Source: Streptomyces sp. NRRL S-340 (lineage in GTDB: Bacteria > Actinomycetota > Actinomycetes > Streptomycetales > Streptomycetaceae). From it: a stretch of DNA of 64,000 nucleotides. Where the stretch lies: contig NZ_JOIY01000033.1 of NCBI RefSeq assembly GCF_000720185.1, positions 1 to 64,000 of the forward strand, in the 5' to 3' direction. Under the pieces are notes generated by a model, which searched no databases, was not told the DNA's origin, and worked only from the letters and a program-made list of their open reading frames with translations. Made by a program: the position numbers and the translations under genes. This document shows, in pieces, positions 16,019 through 25,675 of this stretch; within the stretch, counting starts at the first letter, position 1; each line of letters starts with the position of its first letter.

Positions 16019-18927
16019 CGACCGTCCCCCTTAGTCGTTCCTTGTGCTGTGCTGCCGTCGGCGTCGTCGCCCACGGCGTTCTCCTCGCGTCCGCGCCGCC
16101 AGCCGCGCTGGAGCGAGGCCATACGGCTGCGTACCTCGTCGGCGTCCCGTTCATCCGGGTCGTCCCCGGCCCCGGGGCGCCGGGGAGTGCGCTTGAGCTG
16201 CGGGGCGAGGCTCGCCTGCCGGACGCGGCGGGGCAGCGCCCCGGCGTCGGCGGCGGGCTCGCCGGGTGCGGTGGCGGGTCCCTCGGGCGGGGTGGCGGGC
16301 CCGTCTTGGGCGGGCGCGGGCCCCTCGGGTGCGGGCGCGGCACCGGGCTCGCCCGGACCGCCCGCGCCGGGGATCCCGGCGGCCGTTGCCGGGTCGCCGG
16401 GTGCCGCGGCGGGCTTCCCGGAGGTCGGGGCACCGGGGGTGTCGCGCGCGGCGACGGGCCTGCGGGTGCGCTGTGGGAGGGCGGCCGGGGGCTGCTCCGG
16501 TGGTGCGCCACCGCGCCGACGGGCCGGCAGCTGCGGCGCGGACTCGGACGCGGGGCGGGCGGCCCGCCCGCTGTCCTGCCGGTCCGCGCCCTCGCGCCGC
16601 GCCCGCGCGTCGGTGACCGGACGTCCGTGCGAGCTGACCAGCTTGGGCGTCCTGCGCCGGGTGAGGGGGACCGGGCCGTCCGGAGCCTCGTCGCCGCCGG
16701 GGCGGTCGGGGGCGCTGCGCGGCCCGGGACCTGGCCGGGACCCGGCGGGGTGGCGCGGGGCCGCCTCGTTCGTCTGGGGCCGGGACGGCGGGCGTGACCG
16801 GAACAGGCCGCCGCGTTCGCTGTCGTCCTCGCCGAGGGCGCCGGGGAACTCCTCGAACTCCCCGATGGCGTCGAGGCCGACCGGCGCCTCCAGTTCCACC
16901 GGCCCGTCCAGCAGCGAGACCGGCAGACCGGGGAGCTGTACGGGCGTCTGGGAGAGGGCGTTCCTGCGGCCCTCCTCACGATCGGCCTTCGCGGCGGGCC
17001 GGTCGAGGCGGAACCCGACCCCGTTGGTGTCGGGGACGTCATCGGTCAGCAGCGCGTCCGGGATGAAGACCACCGCGGTGGTGCCGCCGTACGGGGACGG
17101 CTGGAGCGAGACGCGGACGTTCTGCCGCTGGGCGAGCCGGCTGATCACGAACAGGCCGAGCCGGTCGGTGTCCGACAGTTCGAACTCGGGGGTCTCGGCG
17201 AGCCGCAGGTTGGCGTCCAGCAGGGTCTCGGCGGCCATGCCCAGGCCCCGGTCATGGATCTCCAGGGTGAACCCGTTGGCGACCCGTTCGCCGACCACCT
17301 GCACCGCGGTGTGCGGCGGCGAGAACACCGTGGCGTTCTCCAGGAGTTCGGCGACGAGGTGGGTCAGGTCGGCGACGGCGGGCCCGGTGAGGGCGACCCG
17401 GGGAAGCCTGCGGACCTCGATGCGTTCGTAGTCCTCGACCTCCGCGACCGCGGCGCGGACGACGTCCATCAGCTGGACCGGTTTGCGCCACTGCCGGGAC
17501 GGAGCCGCACCGGAGAGGATCACCAGTCCCTCGGCGTGCCGGCGCATCCGCGTGGTGAGGTGGTCCAGGCGGAACAGGTCGGCGAGTTCCTCGGTGTCCT
17601 CCGTCCGGCGCTCCATGGCGTCGAGGAGGGTGAGCTGCTTGTGCAGCAGGACCTGGCTGCGGCGGGCGAGGTTGACGAACACCTCCGAGACACCGGCGCG
17701 GAGTTCGGCCTGTTTCACGGCTGCCTCGACGGCGGCCCGTTGCAGGGTGTTGAGGGCCTGGCCGACCTCGCCGATCTCGTTCTTGTCGTACTCCAGGCGC
17801 GGCGCCTCGGTCTCCACGTCGACCTGCTCGCCGGCCGACAGGCGGCGCATCACGCTGGGCAGGCGGACCCCGGAGGCCTCGTGGGCCTCCACGCGGAGCT
17901 GCCGCAGGTCGCGGACGAGCCCGCGCCCGATGCGCACGGACAGGACGAGGGAGACCAACAGCGCCAGCAGCCCGAGGATGCCGACGGCGGCCGCCCGCAG
18001 GATGACGTGCGTGGCGACCGGGTCCGTCCGGTCCTGGAAGCGGTCCTCCGCGCCGTCCTGGAGGGTGCCGAGGTCGTCGAGCCCGTTGGCGGCGGCGCTG
18101 TCCCAGCTCTTCGCGGTGACGCCGCGCGGCGTGCCGGGCGCGGTGGAGACGGCGGCCCGCTCGGCCACCCGCAGCGGGGCGGACGCCGCGTTCGCCCAGA
18201 AGCGCTGGTAGCGGCTGCGTTCGGCGGCGGGCAGCAGCGGCAGGTTCACGTCGTACAGCAGGGACCGCTGGGCCACCAGTGCGGCGACGGCGCGGCTCTC
18301 GTCGCGGGTGAGGGTGCCGACGACCAGGGAGGAGCCGAGCAGCGCGTCCTCCCGGGAGAGGAGTTCACGGGCCCGGGAGAGGTTGACGAGGGCGCGGTAC
18401 TGCTTGTCGAGTTCGACGTCGTCGATGACACGGAGGCCGGCGAGCAGGCCGTAGCAGGGGTCGACCAGACGGTTGTAGAGGTCGAGTGCCTGGGCGCGGC
18501 GGACGGTGCCGTCCTCGACGCTGCGGCGCAGGGAGTCGAGCCCGTCCAGGGCGTCCAGCACGGCGGTCAGCCGTCCCTCGCCGCCGGTGCCCAGCGCGTG
18601 GCGGACGTCGCCGTCGCTCGCGTTGCGGCGCAGGTCCAGGACGGCCCGGTCGGTGGCCGTCCGGCTGCGCCGCAGGGCGGCCAGGGCGTCCGAGGCGCGG
18701 GGGTCGGCGAGGTGGACGAGCGTCTGACGGCGCTCCTGCTGCAGGACGCGGACGGTGTCCTCGGTGGGGTAGGCGATCTTCTCCACCACGGAGGACGAGT
18801 TGAACAGCCGGCCGGCCTGCCGTCCCGTGATCACGGTGGCGAAGGCCCACACGGCCGTCAGGGACAGCAGCGGCACGAGGAGGAGCGCCACGATCTTCCT
18901 GCGGATGGACTTCCCGCGAAAGCGCAT
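16015..18927 (-). CDS. cvnA: Conservon sensor kinase-like protein CvnA
   Basis: Membrane sensor of 970 residues. A first membrane helix (about 10-33) is followed by an extracytoplasmic nitrate/nitrite-sensing-type (NIT) region, a second helix (about 310-335), a HAMP-like linker and an HATPase_c domain. The ATPase N-box is in VAELLENATVFSPP and the G-box is DRGLGM. No phosphoacceptor H-box is obvious. The last 250 residues are Pro/Ala/Gly-rich and look disordered. The start has GGGGGAGG. The signal sensed is unknown. Confidence 0.92.
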   Translation of the reverse strand: MRFRGKSIRRKIVALLLVPLLSLTAVWAFATVITGRQAGRLFNSSSVVEKIAYPTEDTVRVLQQERRQTLVHLADPRASDALAALRRSRTATDRAVLDLRRNASDGDVRHALGTGGEGRLTAVLDALDGLDSLRRSVEDGTVRRAQALDLYNRLVDPCYGLLAGLRVIDDVELDKQYRALVNLSRARELLSREDALLGSSLVVGTLTRDESRAVAALVAQRSLLYDVNLPLLPAAERSRYQRFWANAASAPLRVAERAAVSTAPGTPRGVTAKSWDSAAANGLDDLGTLQDGAEDRFQDRTDPVATHVILRAAAVGILGLLALLVSLVLSVRIGRGLVRDLRQLRVEAHEASGVRLPSVMRRLSAGEQVDVETEAPRLEYDKNEIGEVGQALNTLQRAAVEAAVKQAELRAGVSEVFVNLARRSQVLLHKQLTLLDAMERRTEDTEELADLFRLDHLTTRMRRHAEGLVILSGAAPSRQWRKPVQLMDVVRAAVAEVEDYERIEVRRLPRVALTGPAVADLTHLVAELLENATVFSPPHTAVQVVGERVANGFTLEIHDRGLGMAAETLLDANLRLAETPEFELSDTDRLGLFVISRLAQRQNVRVSLQPSPYGGTTAVVFIPDALLTDDVPDTNGVGFRLDRPAAKADREEGRRNALSQTPVQLPGLPVSLLDGPVELEAPVGLDAIGEFEEFPGALGEDDSERGGLFRSRPPSRPQTNEAAPRHPAGSRPGPGPRSAPDRPGGDEAPDGPVPLTRRRTPKLVSSHGRPVTDARARREGADRQDSGRAARPASESAPQLPARRRGGAPPEQPPAALPQRTRRPVAARDTPGAPTSGKPAAAPGDPATAAGIPGAGGPGEPGAAPAPEGPAPAQDGPATPPEGPATAPGEPAADAGALPRRVRQASLAPQLKRTPRRPGAGDDPDERDADEVRSRMASLQRGWRRGREENAVGDDADGSTAQGTTKGDGR

Positions 18928-19531
18928 GGCCTCCCCCAGCTCGCCCCCTCCGTCAGGGGGTACACGTGTACGTCAACAAACGGCGCGAGCCTACTACCGA
19001 CACACAGGTAACTCGAAGGGGCGGCCGGAGGGCGAACGTCCGCACCGGCGCGAAGAGAGGGGGAGTTGTCCGGGCATGGCGGGAGATGACGCCCGCGACA
19101 CCGGGGTGGCGGACCGGCCGGAACGGGCCGGGCGCACCCGCCGGTTGGCCGAGATCATGCGTCTGCCGGGAATCTTCACGAAGTGCCGTTCGTCCTACTC
19201 CATGGGGCAGGAGGCGGAATCGGCCACTGGAGCCGCGTCCCGCACCTGGGCGGCGTAAGACAGCGCAAGCCGGGCAGCCAATGGGGAGCCGGTTTCCACG
19301 GACACCGGGGCGAGCGGCCTGCCGGCGGTGGGGAGTGACGGGTTGATGGACGCGACGGGGCGGCGCGAGAGGGCCGCCGGAAGCGGTACGGCGCAGGCGG
19401 CGGGGCGGACCGTACCCGGGGCACGGGATCACGGGGCACCGGATCACGACATTCCTGGGACCGGGAGCGACCGGCGGGGCGCGGGCGGGCGGGCGTACCC
19501 GGCGCAGGCAGGCGAATCGGCGGGACAGCCC
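18928..19531. other. 604-bp stretch without a supported gene
   Basis: It separates the start of cvnA from the small membrane protein at 19532. Short open frames exist on both strands but lack the codon bias of the neighbours. It contains a perfect 12-bp palindrome GTACACGTGTAC (18960-18971) just upstream of cvnA, which may be an operator. The upstream in-frame extension of the next gene (19346-19531) has depressed third-position GC and is probably not coding. Confidence 0.4.
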
Positions 19532-19924
19532 GTGTACAAGCCGCTGTGGGTCGAGGAGCCCGCGCGGCGGCGCAGAATGCCGGATCCGGTGCGCGAGGCG
19601 GCGGTGCGGGCGGTGCTGATCATCGCCGTGACGCTCATCCAGGCCGTGGTGGCGTTCCTGTGCACCCTGGCCGGGTCCTGGCTGGCCTTCCCCATGGTCC
19701 TCAGCAGTGTGGGGAGCACGGTCGTCGCCACCTGGGCGGTGCTCGACGTCTGGGTGACCCGCCAGGTCTGGAACCAGCGCCATGGCGTCGTCTCCGCGCC
19801 GAACAGCACCGCGCGCGCCCTGCGGCGCGAGCGGCGCCGGGCCCGGCGGGAGCGGCGGGCGGCGGAGCGCACGCAGGAGCGAATACGCCGACAGGGCGGC
19901 GCGGGGCGGTTGTCGCACCCCTAG
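19532..19924 (+). CDS. Small integral membrane protein
   Basis: A 130-residue protein with two hydrophobic helices (about residues 28-48 and 52-75) and a very basic Arg-rich C-terminal tail that should sit in the cytoplasm. Function unknown. The start is set at GTG 19532 because codon bias begins there; ATG 19346 would add a low-complexity tail of 62 residues. Its TAG stop lies within CTAG, where the opposite strand also has a TAG in one frame of the converging SMC-like gene. Confidence 0.6.
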   Translation: MYKPLWVEEPARRRRMPDPVREAAVRAVLIIAVTLIQAVVAFLCTLAGSWLAFPMVLSSVGSTVVATWAVLDVWVTRQVWNQRHGVVSAPNSTARALRRERRRARRERRAAERTQERIRRQGGAGRLSHP

Positions 19925-20029
19925 GGCACGTTTCGAAAGTCCCGCCTGCCCCGCGGCGCCTGGCACGCGCGCTCGCCGCGTTGTCGGGATCGTCCACGTA
20001 CGCCCGGTACGAGGACGACCCTCCGCCAA

Positions 20030-23000
20030 CTCCGCCAGCGCGGTCGTGTCGAACAGGCCGGTGGTGTAGAGGAGCTGGACGCCCAGCGCGTCGGAGACGG
20101 CGCGCTGCAGCTCCAGCAGGTAGGTGGCGTTGGCGCGGCCGATGGGGTTGTCCAGGAACAGGGTGCCCGCGTGGCGGTGCTTGTCGCGGCCCCGGTCGTT
20201 GGAGCGCAGGGCCGCCATCGTGCAGTACAGGGCGATGGCGGCGGTGAGCAGCTGGCCGCCCGAGAAGACGTCGCCCATCTGCCCGACGGGCACGCGCTCG
20301 GCGCGCAGCACGGCGTCCGGCTTGAGGATCTCCACGGCGACGCCCCTGGGCTGGAGCGCGGCGGCCACACCGCGCAGCAGCAGGGACACGCCGTCACGGC
20401 GCAGGTCGGAGTTCTTCTTCACGGCGGCACGGGTGGCCTCGTCGATGACCTCGCCGAGGCGTTCGGTGAGGGTGGCCTGGTCGGGTTCCTCGAAGCGGAT
20501 GCGCAGGAACTCCTGCCCCGACCACTCGCCGAGCCCCTCGGGCAGGCGGGACAGGCGCTGGGCGGATCGGAGGGTGGCGAGCGCGGACTCCACCAGGCCG
20601 CGCAGGCGGTCCACGATCGAGTCGCGGTTGCGTTCGAGCTGGGCCAGCTCGTCGGTGAGGACGCGGAGCCGGGGCGCGAAGGCCTCGGCCCACTTGCGGG
20701 CGTGCTCGGGCAGGGCGGAGGCGGGCAGTTCGCGGATCTGCTGCCGGGCGGGGGTGCGCACCTGCTCGTAGCGGGTGGAGTTGGCGTGCCGGACGAGGAC
20801 GTCGCTCGCCTCGCGCACGGCGGATTCGGCGGCGGACAGGTCGGCGGCGCAGCCGCGCAGCGACCGGCGGGCCTCGGCCGCCGCCTGCCGGGCGGCCTCC
20901 GGGCTGCCGGGGTACGGCTCGGTCTCCTCCTGTTCCTCCTCACCGGTGTGTTCGCGCAGCAGGTCGCGGAGCATGGCGGCGATCTCGTCGAAGCCGCCCG
21001 CCGCGTCCTCGGCGGCGCGGTGGGCGTCCAGCAGCTCGCCGTGGGCTTCGCGGGCCCGGGCCAGCGCCTCGGTGCGCGAGGTGAGTTCGGCGGTGGCGGT
21101 GCGCAGCAGGGTCTGGGCGTGCTCGGCGTCGCCCGGGAGCAGTTCGCCGGGCAGTTCGGTGTGGGCCTCGGCGTCCTCGGGTGCGAGCCGTTCGGCCTCG
21201 CCGCGCAGCCGGCCGAGCTGCTCGCTCGCGGTGGACATCCGGGTCTCCAGGAGCTGCACCAGCTCTTCGGCGCGGGCCGCGGCGGCCTGCCGGGACGGGC
21301 CGTCGGAGCCGTCGGGTGAGGCGAGGAGCTGCTCCGCGCGGGTGCGGACCTTGTTGCTGAGGCGGTCCAGTTCGGCGCGGGCGGCGCTCTCGTCGCTCTC
21401 CGCGCGGGCCTGTTCGGCGCGCAGGTCGGCACCCACGCCGACCTTCTCGTAGAGCTGGGAGGCCGCCCGGTAGGCCTCACGGAGGGCGGGCAGGGACGCC
21501 TTGGGCTCCTCCCCTTCGGTCTCGGGCACGTCGTCGGGGGCGCCGGCGATCTCGGAGCGCTCGGCGCGCAGCGCGCGGGCGGTGCGGCGGGCGTCGTCGG
21601 CGGCGCGCTGGGCGGCGCGCCGGTCCTCGTCGGCCGCCCGGGCGCGCTCCAGGCAGGTCTGGGCGCGGGCCTCCGACTCGGCCGCCTCGTCGGCCAGTTC
21701 GCGCAGTCTGGCCTGCCAGCCGGCGCGCTCGCGCAGCCGGAAGGCGAGTCCGGCCAGGGCGTCGGCGGCGCGCCGGGCCTTCTGCGCGGTCTCCTGCCGT
21801 TCGTCGCGTGCCCGGGCGGCCTCGGCGGCGGTGTCCTCCGCCTGGGCGCGGGCGGCCCGGGCCTCGGCCAGCTCGGCCTCTGCCTCCTCGGCGAACGCGC
21901 GCGTGTCCTGGGCGCCGCGGGCCAGTTCGGCGAGCCGTCCGGCGGGGCAGCCGGTGCGCCAGGAGGCGAGCCGGGCGGTCAGCTCGCGGTCCTTGCCGAG
22001 CCGGGCGGCGAGGCGGCGGATCTCCTCGTCGCGTTCGGTCGCCCGCGCGCGCAGCGCCTGCCGTTCCTCGTCGGCGGCGTGCTCGTCGTGCATGGCCGGG
22101 TTCGGCGGGACCAGGAAGACGCCGGTGACCGTGGCGTCCGTGGCCGGAGTGGGGGCGAGCAGGGCCGCCGCGGTGCCGACGGCGACGGCGGAGCGGGGCA
22201 GCAGCGCCGCGTCGGCCAGGGCGTCCCGGGCGCGGGCGTGCGTGTCCGGGTCGGTGATGATCACGCCGTCGACGAGTTCGGGCCGGGCGGCCAGTACGCG
22301 CGCGTGGTCGGCGGGGTCGACGGCCTGGGCGAGGTAGCGCCAGCCGGGCAGGGCGGGGATGCCGTGCTCGCCGAGGAACTCGACGGTGGCCAGCACGTCG
22401 GGACCGGGCGGAAGCAGACCGCCGTCGCCGAGGGCGCCGAGGATGCGGGAGTCGTCGGCCGCGGCCGTGCGCAGTTCGAACAGGTGCCGTTCGGCGGAGG
22501 AGACCGCGTCGTCCAAAAGCGCGCGCAGTTCGTCAGCGAAGCGGTCCAGGTCCTCGGCGGTCAGGGGTGTGCCGGCCGGGCGGCGCGGGCCGTCGGCGGG
22601 TGCGCCCGGCACGGACGCCGGTGTGCGCCCTGGGGCCGCCGGGTCCTCCGAGCCCGTGCGCGGGCCCGGCACGCCGGGCCTCCCGGCCGCGGGGGCGGCC
22701 GGGAGGCTCAGCAGCTCCGCGAGCCGCTGCTCGCCCGCCAGCGCCTCGGCGGTGCGCCGTTCGGCCTCGTAGGCCCGCTGCGCCGCCGTGGCCGCGTCGG
22801 CCGCGCGGGCCGCGGTGAGTTCCGCGCGGGACTCCGCCGAGGCGGTCTCGCGCGCGTGTTCCGCCGCCCTGCGGGAGGCCTCGCGGGCTTCGTCCCAGGC
22901 GGCGACGGCCGTCTTCTCGGCGTCGCTTGCGGCCAGGGCGGCGCGGGCCGGGTCGGCGTCGGGGGCGCTGTCGTCGAGCCAGCCGGCGCGGACGGCCTCG

Positions 23001-24541
23001 GCGGTCTCCTGCTCGACCTCGGCGAGCCGCTGGCGCAGGTGGCCGGCCTCGCTTCGGGCGCGCTGCGCCTCGGTGGCGGCGGCGGTCGCGTCCCGGTGGG
23101 CCGTCTCGCCCGCCTCCTGGAGCTGTGCGGAGCGCTCCTCGCCTTCGTTGGCGAGGGCTTCGGCGCTGCTCGCCGCCGCGTGCAGGGCCCGTACGAGGTC
23201 CACGGCGGCCCGGGCGCGGGCGGCGAGCGCGGGGGCCGCGTCCCGCTCGGCCTCCTGGATGGCGGCGGAGACGCGGGAGACGCGGTCGGCGGCGGCGCGG
23301 TGGCGCAGCACGGACTCGGCGGCCTGCCAGGCGGAGTACAGGGTGCGGGCGTCGGCCAGTTCCCGTTTCTGCGCGGCGGCGGACTTCTCGGCGGCGGCCA
23401 GGGCCAGCGACGCGTGCCGGTAGGCGAGTTCGGCGGCGATCAGGGCGCTGCGCTCGCGGGCGCCCTCGGAGTGGGTCACGGCGTGGGCGGCGGCGGTGAC
23501 GCGCTGGGCGAGGTCGGCGGCCCGTACCCGCTCCTGCGCCGCCCGCGCGGACAGCCGCCGTGCGAGGGTCCGGGTGCGGCGTTCGGCTCCGGCGTGGATG
23601 TCACGCGCGCGGGTGCGGGCCTCGGCGGCCTCGACGATCCGGCCGAGCAGGTCCACCGAGCCGGCGGTGAAGTCCCGTTCGGCGATCAGTTCGGCGCGCC
23701 GGCCCAGTTTGCTGCCGAAGCCGCTGACCAGGTCGGCGAGTCCGTCGGTGTCGCGGGTGTCGGTGACGGCGCGCAGCAGCAGGTCGGTGAAGTCGGAGTC
23801 CTTCTTCACCGCGAAGAGGCCGGCGGCCTCGCCCTCGTCGGCGTTCATCTCCCGCTGGTACCGGAAGAGTTCGGGGTCGAGTCCGAGGTCGCCGAGGTGT
23901 TCGATCCACCGGTCGTGGATCTCCTCCCAGTGCGCCTCCAGGTGCGGGTAGGCCTTGCCCGCCTCGGTGAGGGCGTCCCGGAAGCCCTTCATGGTGCGGC
24001 GCCGGCCCCGCGCGCCGGAGGTGCCCTCGGCGGGCGGGCGCACGGAGGTGGCCTCGGCGACGGGGAGGTTGTCCAGGGTGAGTCCGGGGCCGGGCCGGAA
24101 GGAGTACCAGGCCTCGGCGAACTTGCGCGGGTCGTTGGAGACCTGCCGCCCGCGCCACTCGCTGACCTTGCCGACGACGACGCACTCGCCGGTCTGCACG
24201 TGCTGCCACTCCAGGGCCACGTGCCCGCAGTCGTCCGCGAGCAGGAACTTGCGCAGCACGCCGGAGCTGGCGCCGCCCAGGGTGTTGCGGTGGCCGGGCA
24301 GCATCACGGAGAAGATCAGCTTGAGCAGGACCGACTTGCCGCCGCCGTTCTCCAGGAAGAGCACGCCCGCGGGTGCGGGGCGGCGCGGCGGGCCGGCCGG
24401 CTCCTCCTCGAAGAACTCCGCCTGGGTGGGCGCGGGGTCGGGCACCGGCTCGCCCACACCCCGGAGGTCGAGCACGGTGTCGGCGTAGCGCGCACCGGCG
24501 GGACCGATGGAGTAGAGGCGGACCCGGGACAGCTCGTACAT
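20030..24541 (-). CDS. SMC/MukB-like coiled-coil ATPase, 3' end disrupted or unresolved
   Basis: Large ATPase; about 1,504 residues look coding. An N-terminal ABC head has Walker A at 63-70 (LENGGGKS). A long Ala/Glu/Arg-rich coiled coil (about 290-690), a globular hinge-like centre (about 700-850), a second coiled coil (to about 1350) and a C-terminal head follow. That head carries the signature FSGGQLLTAAIAL and Walker B LFLDNPIGRAN. This is condensin architecture, but Asn replaces the usual catalytic Glu. After TTALAE (20030) the frame stays open to 18953 through DNA that looks antisense to another gene, so the true C-terminus is unknown. It is last of a three-gene operon with a winged-helix-like and a kleisin-like protein. 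Confidence 0.8.
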
Positions 24542-24617
24542 GGCGGACTCTCGTCAGTTTTCTGGCGGTTCGGGGGATTCGGTGCAGGGGTCGGGCGCGG
24601 ATGTTCGGCGCGGACGT

Positions 24618-25508
24618 TCAGCGCTGGGCGGGACTGTGGAAGGGCAGTCCGGCGTCGGCCACCAGTTCCAGGTCGTCGGTGTCCTCGGCGGGCAGCAGGC
24701 TCGCCGTGCCGTCGGTGACGGGGACGACGCCCAGGTCGAGCAGTTCGGCCATGGCGGCGCCACCGGCCATGTCACGCACCTGGAGCTGGTAGCGGGCCGT
24801 GGTGCGGTAGGTGCCGCCGCTCTCGTCGCCGGTGCGCTGCAGGAACCCGGAGTCGGTGAGGAACGCCAGGGCCTTGGCGACGATGCCGGTGGTGGAGGCG
24901 GCCGGACGGCGGGCGTCCTTGGTGGCACCGGTCGCGCTGCGCCGGGCCCAGATCCGCCAGGCGGCCTCCAGGCCGGGGGCGCCCGTGGCCGGGTCGGTGT
25001 TCTCGCCCTGCTCCTCGGCGCGTTCCTCCAGGCGGCGGCAGGCCTGGCGGACGAAGGCGTCGACGCCGTTGACCGTGACGCGGCCGATGTAGCCGTCGTC
25101 GGACAGGTCCTCGGGGCGCGGGAAGGCGAGGGCGGCCACGGCGAGGTGGGCGAGGCCGTGCAGGAAGCGGTCGCCGGAGTCGGCGGCGGTGCGCCGGGCG
25201 TAGTCGCCCATGCGGACGGCGAACACGGAGTCCTCGGCGGCGGTCACCGCCATGCCCGCGCGCGGGGACACCTCCAGGACGACCAGTCCGAGGCCGGCGG
25301 CCACGGCGTCCGCGAGGCGGGCGAACGCCGGGTCCTCGCGGTGGCGGCGCAGCAGGTCGGCGTACTCCTGGTCCCGCGCGGGCTGCAGTCTGGGCTGCAG
25401 GCCGAAGGCGACGAGCCGGGCCGCGTCGGCGGCGTCGGCGGGGGTGACGGCGCCGGTCGCGGACGGGGCCGGGGTCTCCGCCTCGCTCCACTCGACGTGC
25501 TCACTCAC
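24618..25508 (-). CDS. MukE/JetB-like partner protein of the SMC operon
   Basis: A 296-residue soluble protein, middle gene of the putative SMC operon. The central part (FAVRMGDYARRT, then helices) and a C-terminal segment with GIVAKALAFLTDSGFLQRT look like tandem winged-helix domains, as expected of MukE or Wadjet JetB partners that dock on a kleisin. This is a resemblance of architecture and context; I cannot show homology by eye. The GTG start follows AAGGAG. The ATPase gene begins 76 bp after its stop. Confidence 0.7.
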   Translation of the reverse strand: MSEHVEWSEAETPAPSATGAVTPADAADAARLVAFGLQPRLQPARDQEYADLLRRHREDPAFARLADAVAAGLGLVVLEVSPRAGMAVTAAEDSVFAVRMGDYARRTAADSGDRFLHGLAHLAVAALAFPRPEDLSDDGYIGRVTVNGVDAFVRQACRRLEERAEEQGENTDPATGAPGLEAAWRIWARRSATGATKDARRPAASTTGIVAKALAFLTDSGFLQRTGDESGGTYRTTARYQLQVRDMAGGAAMAELLDLGVVPVTDGTASLLPAEDTDDLELVADAGLPFHSPAQR

Positions 25509-25540
25509 TGCTGGGGCTCCTTGTCGCGCTCTCGCTCACT

Positions 25541-25675
25541 CGTGCTGCTTCCGTCCGGCCCGGGGCTCGTGCGGCTGACGCCCGGCTCGCGTCTCGTGCC
25601 GCTCACTCCCGGCTCAGCGGTCATGCCGCTCACGCCCGGTCGGCGGCTCATGCCGCTTCCGTCCGGTCCGCCGCC
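25541..25675. repeat. 27-bp tandem repeat array, five units
   Basis: Units start at 25541, 25568, 25595, 25622 and 25649, an exact 27-bp period, each beginning with C(A/G)TGC and continuing with CGCT and C(C/T)CGG elements. The units have diverged in sequence but not in length. The array spans the 3' end of the kleisin-like gene (its stop is at 25648-25650) and most of the spacer before the next start. Because 27 is a multiple of three it preserves an open frame on the minus strand with a nine-residue PGVSG-containing repeat. Confidence 0.85.

Noticed and set aside
19151..19175. A SigR-like GGAAT near 19155
   Set aside because: The next GTT is only 14 bp away, not 18-19, so it does not meet the SigR promoter rule.
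18953..20029. The continuation of the SMC-like frame as real protein
   Set aside because: It becomes Pro/Arg/His-rich, loses the expected codon bias and runs opposite the small membrane protein gene. I therefore ended the supported coding part at 20030.
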